Positions 1 through 11,245 of a stretch of 64,000 bases of DNA are shown piece after piece. The position numbers and the translations under genes are program-made. This DNA is from Megalobrama amblycephala (lineage: Eukaryota > Chordata > Actinopteri > Cypriniformes > Xenocyprididae): NCBI RefSeq assembly GCF_018812025.1, contig NC_063061.1, positions 5,197,796 through 5,261,795 on the forward strand. Direction: 5' to 3'. Position 1 is the stretch's first letter; every line of letters begins with the position of its first letter. The notes under the pieces were generated by a model. It made no database searches, was not told the origin of the DNA, and was given only the letters and a program-made list of their open reading frames with translations.

Positions 1-686
1 TTGATGCTTAATTGTGTTTAACAGTTTAGATCTGAATGATTGAAGTTTATATATGAAGACAATATAACCTATCAAACATTTGAGATTTGCTTTATAGTGT
101 GATCATGTGAGATTATTGTATGTATGCATGCCGAAAAAAATTGTATATATGAGGTTTTATGTGACGACATGGAGAATTTTTGTAAGTTTTGTATGATTTA
201 TAATAATTTGGTGTTTTGACAAGCCTGTGTACTATTTGATTTGTTACTATTTTGGTCATCCACCTCTAGTTTAACGAAAGGCATTTTACAAAATATCTCT
301 AGTCCTCTAGTGTGCAAGCCAAAGGCGACTGTGGGAAGGAATGAAAAAGTCCATTTGATGTTGGATAATGAATAAAAACTTGAAAGAATACAGGCTACAC
401 CAAGAGACTTCACTGTTGGTGTCTTTTAGAAGAGCTGTATTAGAATCTGCAATTCATGTGTTTTGATTTCACAGTATTGAGACTAAAACACAAACTAGGA
501 GAAGGTGGGGTACCACTTCCAGGAACAGTACACCAAAAAATGAAAAAATGTCATTTACACACTCATTTCAAACCTGTATGACTTTCTTCTGTGGTTTACA
601 AAACATTTTTTAAACTCTTTCCTCGCCAGCGTTTCTTTAAAAAAAAGTTTTTGCTACCACCGGTAGCATTTTTGATAATTAAAAAA
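1..686. repeat. Paralogous copy of receptor 3' flank
   Basis: This stretch aligns by eye with 34078-34230 and then, after an 11.3-kb interruption, with 45507-46107. Shared landmarks include the run after 'gatttgctttatagtgtgatc' and the block containing 'cacaaactaggagaagg'. Because the second copy lies just downstream of the NLR gene ending at 32968, the first copy probably flanks another receptor copy lying left of the window. No open frame here looks coding. Similarity stops near 686, where hAT sequence begins. Confidence 0.7.
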
Positions 687-689
687 AAA

Positions 690-2101
690 ACACACACAGC
701 ACCGTTTATTCCGAAAATTTATGCAGGAATCTGAAGCCTCTCATGATGACCTCTTACTCCACAACGAGGTGCGCTGGCTCAGTAAGGGCAAAGCACTGGA
801 GCGTTTCGTTGAACTCAGGGATCAAGTTGTGGATTTTTTAATGCAAAGTCAATCAAAAGCGGCAGCTGACCACCTGCGCATCATTCAAGACACAGAATAC
901 ATGTGCAACGTTGCATTTTTAACGGACATATTTTCCCATTTGAACGCACTAAATTTACAACTACAGGGGAAAGAAAAAACTGTGGTGAATATGGTGGAAA
1001 AACTTGATGCCTTTGGAAACAAACTTGATCTTTTCCACGAAGATTTGTTGTCGGGGAGGCTGCTACACTTTAGCACACTTAAGACAGTGGGTCACAGCAA
1101 GGTCACAGAGAACATGAAGACATTTATCACACAGCTGAGGGAAAATTTCTCTGCCAGATTTGATGACTTTGCCATTTCCAGGGATGTCATTGGATTTGTG
1201 CGTGACCCGTTCACTATCAGCCCAGGTGGAGAATTCTCCCCTAATGTGAGGAAGGTGATGCCCCTGGACGAGGCGGCTATTCAAAGTGAACTGATGGACA
1301 TCCAGGCCGCTGGTGACATGAAGGCATCTCTCCGTGGTTCTGAAAGCTTAAGCGCCTTTTGGGTGGCTTGTCCCCAAGAGTATAAAACACCGAAGACATT
1401 GGCCATGTATGTGCTCACCATGTTCGGATCAACATACACCTGTGAAGCTGCGTTCTCAAAAATGAACTCTATAAAAATGCATGAGAGGAACCGACTGTCA
1501 AACCAGTCTTTGGAGGACTGCTTGCGCATAAGCCTGACAGCTGTCAAGCCGGATGTCAAAAAGATGGTGTCGGAGGGAAAATGTAACTTCTCCCATTAAG
1601 CAAACGTAGGTATTTTAGTCTGAGATTTTCTTGGTTTTACTTTATTTGTGTTTATTTGTTGGATCACAGGCTACTTTAATTGTATGTAAATAGTAACATT
1701 TCTAATAACTGAGGCCTGTCGCTTTTATTTGTCATTAGAACTATTTGCTGATGTGCAAGGCTTGCAATTACCATGTTCTTCTCTGTTATGTTGATGGTTG
1801 TTATTGAGACACCGCAATTGTGCGCAAATCCCAGGCAAGGAAAATTTTGACATTTGTGAAAAAATGAGCATGTGAAACAATAAAAGATGTTCAATGAGAG
1901 CAGCGCGTTTATCGTCATTCTTGACTGAAGGCAGGCTATGGCACAAGCAGCTACTTTTCAGAAGGCTTTTTTTTTCGTTAGATTTAAAAATAAATAAATA
2001 TGGAATGGACCCGAATATTCGAATATTCGTTCGGTGGGTTGGTATTCGATTTGAAAATTTGACATTCGAATATTCGTTTTTTGTTTTTTTTTGCACACCT
2101 G
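690..2101 (+). mobile_element. Truncated hAT transposon
   Basis: The element carries the C-terminal half of a hAT transposase and then about 500 bp of AT-rich tail. Its right end reads 'ttttgcacacctg' at 2089-2101, which inverted gives CAGGTGTGCAAAA, a hAT-like terminus. The left boundary is where similarity to the flanking duplication stops. No matching left terminus was seen, so the copy is probably 5'-truncated. The tail at 2010-2080 contains several 'gaatattcg' motifs, a local palindrome cluster. Confidence 0.5.
721..1599 (+). CDS. hAT transposase, C-terminal part
   Basis: A 292-residue open frame. Near the start is HNEVRWLSKGKALERF, typical of hAT transposases of the GTF2IRD2/ZBED/SCAND3-like branch. 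The last 80 residues contain FGSTYTCEAAFSKMN and RLSNQSLEDCLRI, the hAT C-terminal dimerisation region. Full-length family members are about twice this length; the BED zinc finger and the first catalytic acidic residue are absent. The ATG at 721 is probably just an internal methionine of the ancestral protein. The frame has no stop, so the fragment is not very old, but alone it should be inactive. A domesticated host gene is possible but less likely, since no upstream exon was found. Confidence 0.75.
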   Translation: MQESEASHDDLLLHNEVRWLSKGKALERFVELRDQVVDFLMQSQSKAAADHLRIIQDTEYMCNVAFLTDIFSHLNALNLQLQGKEKTVVNMVEKLDAFGNKLDLFHEDLLSGRLLHFSTLKTVGHSKVTENMKTFITQLRENFSARFDDFAISRDVIGFVRDPFTISPGGEFSPNVRKVMPLDEAAIQSELMDIQAAGDMKASLRGSESLSAFWVACPQEYKTPKTLAMYVLTMFGSTYTCEAAFSKMNSIKMHERNRLSNQSLEDCLRISLTAVKPDVKKMVSEGKCNFSH

Positions 2102-2487
2102 GGATCCCCCGCAAAACGGTTCTCATTCCCCCTTATAAGGAATAAGGGAAGAGGGAATAAGGCCGGCGACACACTGGCTGTGTGAGCGTCTCAGCTGCAT
2201 GGCGTGTCCGTTTTTATTTCGGCTCCCATATTTAACAGGTTGGAGTTTGCACACTGAGACACGCAGGTGCGCTCAAGCCACGCGGAAAATGCGTGCATGC
2301 TAGAAATAGAACCAACGTGTGTTCCAGCAACGGGAGTGTTCTCTGGCTAGAGCGCAGAACAGCGGAGTTTGTATGGACCGAAGTGCATGTCTGAGCTTGT
2401 GTTTTGTTGCTTTGACATTGTGGAAAATAGAATAATAGAAACAAAATGTATTAGCATTTTTACCCGTTATTATCAATCTAAATTAAT
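2102..2487. other. No gene seen
   Basis: The sequence after the hAT end is moderately GC-rich (2160-2400) and contains several 'gtgtgagcg' and 'gacacgc' motifs that look like part of an unidentified interspersed repeat. No convincing coding frame, splice pattern or RNA gene is visible. Confidence 0.4.
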
Positions 2488-2593
2488 CTCGTTTTTCTTT
2501 ATTTAAATTTTTTTTTCTTTATTTAAATTTCGTTTTTCTTTATTTACATTTTGTTTTTTCTTTATTTAAATTTCGTTTTTCTTTATTTAAATC
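2488..2593. repeat. Imperfect 21-23 bp tandem repeat
   Basis: About five units built on 'gtttttctttatttaaattt' follow one another with small length differences. It is AT-rich minisatellite-like sequence without coding potential. Confidence 0.75.
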
Positions 2594-3360
2594 TACTGAT
2601 TTCTGAATGTGCTCCTCCCAAACTTTGTTAATAAAACGTGTTTTTTAAAACATCTAACTCGTGTCATGATGTGTATTGAGTTGGCTTGAGTGATTTATGT
2701 TTAGCGCTTTAGAACTTTTGTTAAGGGAACAGAATCTGTGTCTGAAATTGCAAACTTCCTTACTATATATAGGCAAAAAAACAGTATGTGACAAAAGTAG
2801 CATGTCCAAATTTATAGTACTAGGCAAACAGTAACTGGATGACCTGATACTTTTGGCGAGATTCTGAAGTGTGCATATGATGGACACTTTACTATCCCAT
2901 GAGGCCATGGTAGAGGATTTGTGAATGGATCTGAAGCAACGCAACTGATGCTGGATGGTCACATGATAATGACATGGCGGATTTAGTACATTTGAATTTC
3001 ATTCTAACAGATTCATACAATATAGAACATACATTTTTAGTGCTCGCAAAGTAGGAGTATGCAGCCATAGTGAGCATTGATGCTCCCTTATTTTCATGGT
3101 GCATTGTGGGAATTTTTTGGTAACTAACTTTTCAGTGCACTGGAAGGATTTTGTGATTGAGACAGCCCTTAAAATGACAGAGTCCCTGATCAGTGCCCTG
3201 ACTACTGAACTAGGGAGCTGACTGAGACGCACCCTTCATCCCACCCTTCGCCAAGACACATGATTAGCTCTTATCATCTGATCATGGTTGTATCTCTCTA
3301 TTAGTGTTACTGTGAACGTGACGTGTTATGACTGGAACTTATGGAGGGTCAAACCTGCAA
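2594..3360. other. No gene seen
   Basis: Mixed non-coding sequence. The open frames on either strand are short, overlap one another and match no protein pattern I recognise. Confidence 0.4.
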
Positions 3361-3570
3361 AAACAATAAATGAATATATTAATAAATAAATGAAGAAATG
3401 TAAAAAAAAAAATGCATCAATAAATGCATAAATATAAAAGGAAATGTGCAAAAAGAATGAATATTTATACTTTTATTTCGTTATTTATGTATGTGTATTT
3501 TTCACATTTATTTATTTTTTTCATTTATTTATTTCCACATTCCATTTATTTATTTCTACATTTCTTTGTC
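3361..3570. repeat. AT-rich self-complementary block
   Basis: The left half is rich in 'aataaatgaa' and 'gaaatgtaa'. The right half is rich in 'tttatttatt' and 'ctacatttctt'. The halves are roughly inverted copies, suggesting a degenerate MITE or low-complexity palindrome. The plus-strand open frames here only reflect the simple composition. Confidence 0.45.
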
Positions 3571-3754
3571 TGTATGCTAATGAGGAGGGCGTGTTTTACC
3601 TCAGACATCAGCAATCAAGCCCAGAGTAGCGTTGCTGAAGCGTTGAGGCCACAGTGACACCTTGTGGTGTATATAGGGTCACCATCTTTATTCTGGACAT
3701 GGCCGAAAAATATCGCCAGTAGGGTGTTCATATAAGGACTTCCTCACACCTCAA

Positions 3755-4355
3755 GTCATACAATGAAAAGGCGTCATGCCTCAGACTAAAAAGCTTCAGT
3801 CATCGGACAAAACAGCATCGCGCCTCAGACTGAAAGGCTTCAGGTCTCAGGAAAAACGACATCAGGTCTCGTACAAGTTAGGCCGGAACACAATAAGCCG
3901 ACGGTCGACCGTTGGGCAGTTTTTATTCATCGGCCGAAGTTTTCTCAGTGGGTTCCGCACCGTCGCCTAAAGTTGGTCCTAGTCGACTTTTTTTTGGCTG
4001 ATTTGAAATGTTGAATTGCCGTCGGAGCTCGTCAGTCCATCGGGCCATCTGATCATTCTGATTGGCCGTTCAGCTACTGCCACCTGCTGGTACAGAAAGG
4101 CATTTCATCTTGCACAGGCGCAGAATGACATGCTACTTGGCCGTCGGGTGTCGAGCGTCGGTTTGGTGTGTCAGGGCAACTTTGGACACAGACGCTGCCG
4201 ACGTGAACCAACCCCACAGTCTGCTTTTGTCACCACTAGTTCGTCAGCGTTGGCTTGGTGTGTTCCGGTCTTTAGGCATCGAACTAAGCCTCAGACCAAA
4301 AGGCATCAGACAAAACGGCCTCAAACTCAAAGGCATCAGATGAAACGGACTTAGA
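3755..4355. repeat. Degenerate interspersed repeat with recurring motif
   Basis: Variants of 'cctcagactnaaaggcntcag' recur at about 3778-3860 and again at 4285-4350, flanking a more GC-rich centre. The arrangement resembles a non-autonomous DNA transposon with related ends. I cannot name the family. Confidence 0.4.
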
Positions 4356-4910
4356 TGTCACGTGCACGCGGTTTTCTGTTAAATGTTACACTAAGTTGTA
4401 TAAAACATATCCCACTATAAATTTGTATTATTCACTAGTTTTATTTGCATGTAGGCTACAAAAAGTTAGCAAAATAACACATTGCAACTAGCCTGCAATG
4501 CAAACTATTGTGAACACATACGAAAATTAGCTATGGTTAATAGTGTGTTTAAGTCCGCATGAACCGGAAGTTGCAAACGACTTTTCTCCAGTTTTGTGAC
4601 GTATTTCCAAGTGAAACAGAATATTGAATAGAGTACCCCAGGGATGACGTGTTTTTGTAGGCCAACCCGGAAGTTAGCGGCGCACGGGTTCCCTCGGTTG
4701 AAAGCCTATGCATTTTTCCCACAGACTTTTGGAAAATCACAGAAAATAAGCTCTGTGTTTAACAAAGGGTTATGACACTTACACGTTTTGTCTATCAAGA
4801 TAATCTTTACAAGTTAACACAACATTTATAGATTTTGAAGCCTGAATAAAGTCGTCAGAGCCGTCTGAATTATGTGATCCAAGACTTATCACAAAAGATG
4901 CCAAACTACT
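4356..4910. other. No gene seen
   Basis: Unique-looking AT-rich sequence up to the target site of element 1. The stretch near 4660-4740 resembles dispersed fish repeats. No coding frame is supported. Confidence 0.4.
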
Positions 4911-4915
4911 GACGT

Positions 4916-5250
4916 TGTTACGGTACACAGGAGTCAGACACAGATGTAAACAGGTAATGGATGTTTATTGACACCAGTAGAGCATATGGCAGAGAACAGG
5001 TAAGCAGTAATGGAATTGTAGATGGATATGGAGGATGTATGGAGATAGTTACTGTCCTTTTCTTTTCAGATATGGAAATCCTTGAACACGCTGGAGCTGG
5101 AGATCACTGGAGAAGGGTTGAGCACTCACACACAGGAGATGAGGAACACAGAGGGAAGGAGACACGCTGGAGACAGGTAAGTATGAAGCAGGGAGTCCTT
5201 GAGGTAAGCATTAACGTATCTGCAAACGAGACCGGACATGGAGTGCTGTG
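4916..5250 (-). repeat. Element 1 3' LTR, truncated
   Basis: Matches 8177-8507 with small indels. It lacks the last 123 bp (plus-strand sense) of the full LTR. The break joins directly to the pol frame, so the polypurine tract and the outer U3 are missing. This is a deletion in the element, not the insertion boundary. Confidence 0.85.
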
Positions 5251-7900
5251 ATCTCGTGGACCTCGTATGCTGCACCGTCTTCCAGGATGAGTGGAAGGAG
5301 GGGTTCGTCGGGAGTCACGTCAGGCCCTGTGGAGAGAACAGAAGGGCGATAAGGCTTGATGAGTGAGACGTGGAAAGTTGGGTGAATACGATACCCTTGT
5401 GGAAGTTGAAGTTGGTATGTGACCGGGTTGATCTGCTTGACGATGGGAAATGGGCCAATGAACCTGGGACTCAGCTTTTTGCAGGGCAGACGCAGTCTGA
5501 TGTCCCGTGTCAACAGCCATACCTTCTGTCCGGGCTGGAACACAGGGGTGTTGGAGCGCCGCAGGTCCTCTGTCATCCTGTGTCTGCGCAGGGCTCGTTG
5601 CAACTGGTGGTGGGCTGAGTCCCAGACCCTCTCGCTCTCTCAGAACCAGTAATCCACCGCCGGAACGTTAGATGGTTCCCCGGTCCAGGGGAACAGTGGG
5701 GGTTGGTAGCCGAGTACGCACTGGAATGGAGTGAGTCCTGTAGTCGACTGCCGGAGAGAGTTCTGGGCGTACTCGGCCCAACCCAAATACTGGTTCCAAG
5801 AGTCCTGGTGGTCATGACAGAAGGTACGGAGGAAGCGGCCGATCTCCTGGACCTTCCTTTCTGTCTGCCCGTTCGACTGTGGATGGTACCCCGATGTTAG
5901 ACTGACGGCCACACCTAGGAGCGAGTGGAAAGCCCTCCATACTCGAGAGATGAACTGGGGTCCTCTGTCCGATACAATGTCCTCTGGAATTCCGAAATAC
6001 CTGAACACGTGATTGAATAGCAGTTCTGCAGTTTCCATGGCTGTAGGTAACCCTCTCAGTGGGATGAGACGACAGGATTTGGAGAAACGATCTATGATGA
6101 CTTAGGATGCAGGTATTTCCGTCGGAAGGTCCATTATGAAATCCACTCCTAGGTGTGACCAAGGTCGGTTGGGAACAGGCAGAGGAAGGAGTTTCCCAGC
6201 TGGCAGATGACGTGGACTTTTGGAGATGGCGCACTCCCGACAGCCCTGCACGTACCTTCTGACATCTGCTGCCATCCCTGGCCACCAGAAGCGTTCTTTC
6301 AGCAACAAGAGGGTTTCATTGAACCCCGGGTGACCAGTGCCTAGTGACGTGTGAGCTGAGTGGATGGTTGGAGTGCGTTGTGTCCGGGTGATGTAAAGCA
6401 AGCCAGGTGGGCAGCCCGGCGGAGGGTTTGTGGAGGCATTGGAGGAGGGAATGGTCTCTTCTGACCATGTGATAGGGCTTACTATGAGGGAGCTTGGAAT
6501 GATAGGCTCAGGTTCTTCTGACTTCTCTTCAGGAGCATGGAGACGGGAGAGAGCATCCGCTTTTGTGTTCTTAGAGCCAGGTCGATAGGAAATGGTGTAG
6601 TTGAACCGAGAGAAGAACATGGCCCATCGAGCTTGTCTTGGATTCAACCTTTTGGCAGCATGGAGATATTCCAGGTTTTTATGATCTGTAAGGACCAGGA
6701 ATGCATGCTTGGCTCCCTCCAGCCAATGCCTCCACTCTTCCAGAGCAAGCTTCACAGCGAGGAGTTCCCTGTCACCGATGTTGTAGTTGACTTCCGCCGG
6801 GCTGAGCTTGCGGGAGAAGAAGGCGCATGGATGGAGTCTACTTGGCATCCCCTGCTGCTGTGACAACACCGCTCCCACTCCGGTGGTAGAGGCGTCCACC
6901 TCCACGATGAAGGGCAGCTCTGGATCGGGATGGACGAGTAGGGGAGCGGTGGTGAAGGCTTCCTTAAGGCGGTTGAAGGCGTTGGTGGCAGCTGGTGTCC
7001 AGGACAGAGACTTGGGCTTATTTCTGAGTAAACTGGTGAGAGGATGAGTGATGGAGCTGTAGTTCTTGATAAACCGGCGGTAGAAGTTAGCGAATCCAAG
7101 GAAGCGTTGTAGTTCTTTGATGGTTGTGGGTTCTGGCCAGGTGGTGATGGATTCCACCTTCCTCTCGTCCATCCGGATGCCACTGTGGTCGATGATGGAT
7201 CCCAGGAATGATACAGTAGACTGATGGAAGGAACACTTTTCTGCTTTGAGGAACAGGTGGAATTGACGAAGGCGGGTGAGGACCTCCGCAACGTGTTGGC
7301 GATGAGGAGTAGATGAGTATGTCGTCGATGTAGACTAGGACGAATCGGTGGAGAAACTCCCGGAGCACCTCATGAATGAAGTCCTGGAATACGGAGGGGG
7401 CGTTGACCAGGCCATACGGCATCACAAGGTACTCATAGTGGCCAGTAGGTGCAATGAAGGCGGTCTTCCACTCGTCCCCCTCACGTATCCGGATGAGGTT
7501 GTACGCGCTGCGGAGGTCCAACTTCGTAAACACAGTGGCACCACGGAGATGTTCTAGGGCCGCTGGGACGAGAGGAAGGGGATATCTGAACTTTACGGTA
7601 ATCTTGTTGAGTGAGCGGTAGTCAATACATGGCCGCAAGCCTCCGTCCTTTTTTGCCACAATGAAGAAGCTGGAAGCAGCAGGGGAAGTAGACGGCCGGA
7701 TGTATCCTTGAGCCAGGGCCTCCTTGATGTAATCCTCCATGGCCTTCTCCTCCGGGATGAATAAGGGGTAGATCTTACCCCTTGGCACTGGTTCACCCGG
7801 AAGCAGATCGATGGCACAGTCCCATGGCCGGTGTGGAGGCAGCTTGGAAGCCCTTTGAGGGGTAACTCTCGGGTACAGGTATCGCTCGGGTACAGGTGCG
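5251..7900 (-). pseudogene. pol: Element 1 pol remnant (RT, RNase H, integrase)
   Basis: Reverse transcriptase motifs are clear: [26 protein letters not shown] and the active-site YIDD at about 7320-7331. Shortly after YIDD the frame shifts. The next frame (7172-6102) has the Ty3/Gypsy linker, RNase H ([23 protein letters not shown]) and the integrase HHCC finger, followed by DFIMDLP. A stop lies at about 6102. Integrase continues in 6038-5640 with VSDRGPQF and [10 protein letters not shown], another stop follows, and the C-terminal domain ([22 protein letters not shown]) runs to 5251, where deletion fuses it to the LTR. All three integrase acidic residues can be located, but no continuous protein is encoded. 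Confidence 0.9.
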
Positions 7901-8147
7901 GCTGCATCTCCAGGACCAGTTCGCACTGCAGCAGGAATCTGCTGCAGTCCTACGCCGATCCTGAGTAGGGCGCTGGTTTGGCCATGGGACTGGCGTACAA
8001 TGGAGGTGAAGGAGAGCTGACGGTGTTGTCTGAAGGTACCGCTGGTGCAGGTGACGGAGAAGTGGCTGGAGATGGTGACGGTGGATTGGTGGTAAGTGTT
8101 CGCCGAAGCGCATCCACCAGGGCTTGAAAGGGGTCTGGTTGGCTCAT
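7870..8147 (-). pseudogene. gag: Element 1 gag remnant
   Basis: The minus-strand frame opens with [18 protein letters not shown], a start typical of fish Ty3/Gypsy Gag, followed by a Pro/Ser/Ala-rich stretch. It stops after 65 residues. Gag-like coding resumes in another frame for about 25 residues ([12 protein letters not shown]), so a frameshift is present. It then runs straight into pol, so most of capsid, the zinc knuckle and the protease are deleted. Confidence 0.75.
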
Positions 8148-8176
8148 ACTGGGTCTACGGTGTTGTTACGGTCTTC

Positions 8177-8630
8177 TGTTACGGTACACAGGAGTCAGAC
8201 ACAGATGTAAACAGGTAATGGATGTTTATTGACACCAGTAGAGCATATGGCAGAGAACATGTAAGCAGTAATGGAATTGTAGATGGATATGGAGGATGTA
8301 TGGAGATAGTTACTGTCCTTTTCTTTTCAGATATGGAAATCCTTGAATCCTGGAGATCACTGGAGAAGGGTTGAGCACTCACACACAGGAGACGAGGAAC
8401 ACAGAGGGAAGGAGACACGCTGGAGACAGGTAAGTATGAAGCAGGGAGTCCTTGAGGTAAGCATTAACGTGAGTATCTGCAAACGAGACCGGACGTGGAG
8501 TGCTGTGTGTGCGTGCTCTTTATGGTGCTGTAGATGAGTGCGATGATGAGGTACAGGTGGCGGTGATTAGTACTCTGGAGATGGGGTGCGCTGTGATTGG
8601 TGGATGTTGGAGCCTGACGTGTCTGTGACA
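8177..8630 (-). repeat. Element 1 5' LTR (454 bp)
   Basis: Complete LTR running TG...CA on the plus strand (tgttacgg ... ctgtgaca), directly followed by the gacgt target duplication. It aligns with 4916-5250 over its first 331 bp. A CATAAA box lies in the U3 half at about 8521-8526, read on the minus strand. Confidence 0.9.
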
Positions 8631-8762
8631 GACGTTTTCTGGAGCAATCCAAGGTATGTATGATTACTGTAATTACATTAATGTGCTTCAATATGATATG
8701 GATATGGATATGTTAGATTCATGCATTTATTTACTTTATTAGGAATATGTACTTACTACAGA

Positions 8763-10636
8763 CAGTGCCCAAACTGTGGAATGACATATAGGTACCGAGA
8801 GTGGTCAGATGGGATACATAATTTCAATGATCACATTCTTTTATCATTGCACTTGTGCTCCCATCTCTGTGCCGCCCAATGCTGCGCCATCTACCACAGC
8901 CATTGCTGCCACCTCTGTGCCATCTATCATTGTGCCACCTACTGTTATGCCGCCCTTTTCTGCCATCTCTGTGGCTCCCATCTCTGTGCCTCCCACTGCT
9001 TCGCCATCTACCACAGCCATCGCTGCCACCTCTGTGCCAACCACCTCTGCCATTGTCAGGCCAGTCACAAAAACTGGCATCCGTGTGGGTCCAAAAGTAT
9101 TGCAGAAATGCCCCAAATGTCATTTGACATTTTACAAAAAAAATTTAAAAAGGCACATTGAATGAAGACACACAGCAAAAATGATGGACATTTCATCCTC
9201 ATCCCATATCAAAAGTGAATGCATAGATCCCCAGAATGGACTGTATGTAGTCCACAAAAGTATTCATGGGGCTTCTACTCCACTCCATGTTCAAATTAAA
9301 ATCTGGGGGGAACAACATCATGTTTCTTGTGAATTAAGCGAGTGCCAAGCTAATATGAAGTTTGCATGGAGAAGTGGACTGCATTACCAGTGCCTACACC
9401 TCCGGTCAGTTTCATACTGCAAAACCTTTTTAACCTCGCCCTCACTCAGAGAAGATAGTCTTAAAGAAATGGTGAAAAGCAAGTGGTTTGGGAAGGAGAA
9501 AATTAAACTGCGTGTTGATTGTCAAACCCTAGCCAAAGAAAATAATGCACCACTTTCAGTTCTGTCAAAAATTGGAGCCCCTCCATCTAAAAAATGTATA
9601 TCGGTTCATGAGCCAACTATTTCATATTACAGCAGACTAGGCAGAGTCATGGTGTCCGATGATACAAAAAAAATTCATGGCACTGTCCTTGTGCAAAAAC
9701 ACAGAGATCATGCACAAATAAATACATCAGGAAATGGCAAACCAAACCAATGCAGAACTCTTTCGGAAGGTCCACTGAAAGGAGCGCTGAGGAGTTTCAG
9801 GTGACAGCAATGGAGGAAAGTGATGGAACTCATGTGGGTGAAAACATTTACCCACCAAAGGATACTCCAACAATACAAGGCATGGTACAATACATCTTAA
9901 TGAACAAAAAGATACCTTCTACTATTTCCAACCATTTGAGACTTTCAACATTGTCAATTGATTATCCAATATGCTCTTAGCTCTATTTTCGGTGAGCAGC
10001 AGTGTGCCATTCTTTTTGAACACCTCAAAGCTCTGCTGCATAATTCTAAAACTCAACTGAACTTCACAGATGAAGTGGAGTTCATTTGTAGTTTTCTTTT
10101 TCCTGAGGTAGGCCCGAATATGTTTGTCAATTGGATTGTTTCGATTATTGCCATATATGCAACGTTTTATACATTAATTAATTAATGTATTTATTTATAT
10201 GGACAGGCCATCATTCATGGCCTATGTGAGCTGCAGGCATTATCCTGGCAGGAGGCTGAGGAGGTGTTCCTCTGTGGCCCTACTTATCACCCTAGGTATG
10301 CTTGTAATTTGCATTTGCAAAAAAAATATTATTTATTATTACACAATATTTTTGACAATGGCATTCATCTTTTATTTTAGTGAAGCTGAGGAATTTGAAA
10401 GGGCGATTGCAAAAGGAATGAGAAAAGAAGCAACATTCGCCTACCAGAAAGTAATTCTTTTACCTTATGCATTTACATTATACATTCATTTAGCAGACGC
10501 TTTTATCCAAAGCGACTTATAAATGAGTTTTTTTTATGCAATTGAGGACAAAAAGTCACAAACATAATTCTTTCTTCCTTTTTTCTTTGCTTTGTCCTGT
10601 TTACAGCAAGATGACGGTGATCAAGGTGATCGTTAA
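8763..10636 (+). pseudogene. Decayed multi-exon cysteine-rich (HMGXB3-like) gene
   Basis: Coding pieces: QCPNCGMTYRYREW at 8763-8870; a Pro/Ser/Thr repeat; KCPKCHLTFYKKNLKRHIE ending in a stop near 9163; a long frame at 9181-9670; and, after a frameshift, a zinc-binding WHCPCAKTQRSCTNKY segment at about 9680-9730. The 3' end keeps good splice sites: exon ends at 10107 (gt 10108), 10207-10295, 10381-10450 and 10607-10636, all in consistent phase, ending at TAA with a nearby AATAAA. From memory, these motifs occur in fish proteins annotated as HMG domain-containing protein 3-like and in cysteine-cluster transposon-linked proteins; I could not check this. At least one stop and two frameshifts suggest a pseudogene or fused partial copies. 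Confidence 0.45.
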
Positions 10637-11245
10637 ATAAAGTACAGAACTGTTTATTATTGGTGTTTTGTCTATTCTTATTTGAGTTTTGCTTCACATT
10701 CAACATATCAAAAAACAGGTTTTGTAATGTTAGCGTGGTATAATGTTAATTAGACCATTATAGGTTGAACTGAAAGAAAAATTGGAATTTGAATTAAAAA
10801 AAAAAAACATGGTAGCAATATAATATCATATCATATTTTTCAGAAGATAGTTGAATCTGTAATTGTATCCCTTACATCAGTAATTTTCTTTCAATTACAC
10901 CCCCGCTCAAAAAATAACTACTGGGTAATTTGTTAATTTGAGAACACAATGAGGTTTTTTTGGCACATGCATTAAGCAGGGAACGCAAATATTTATTTGG
11001 ATAACTTTAAATAAAAAGAGACCGTAATATTGCATCCTATAATGTTTTCAATGGGATTTGGATAAGAGTGTTATACGATCTTATGAACAGCAGTAGGCGC
11101 TGTCTAGAAAAACGAGGGGACTGAGAATGCGGGACTCAATCTCTGGCCGGACTGTAGATGCAGCCAAAGAATATACACTGACAAGAAGCGACAGTCAATA
11201 GAACGATCCATTGAAACACCAGCGCCCAGCAGCCGCCCTGCGTTT
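10637..11245. other. No gene seen
   Basis: AT-rich non-coding sequence following the AATAAA signal of the preceding gene remnant. No frame or RNA gene is supported. Confidence 0.4.

Larger units (their letters stand above)
4916..8630 (-). mobile_element. Ty3/Gypsy retrotransposon, decayed (element 1)
   Basis: The element is bounded by a 5-bp target duplication, gacgt at 4911-4915 and 8631-8635. The 5' LTR is on the right (8177-8630) and a truncated 3' LTR is on the left (4916-5250). The order on the minus strand is LTR, short gag start, large deletion, reverse transcriptase, RNase H, integrase, LTR. Gag starts only 29 bp after the LTR, similar to element 4. A frameshift, two in-frame stops and two deletions make it non-functional. 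Confidence 0.9.
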
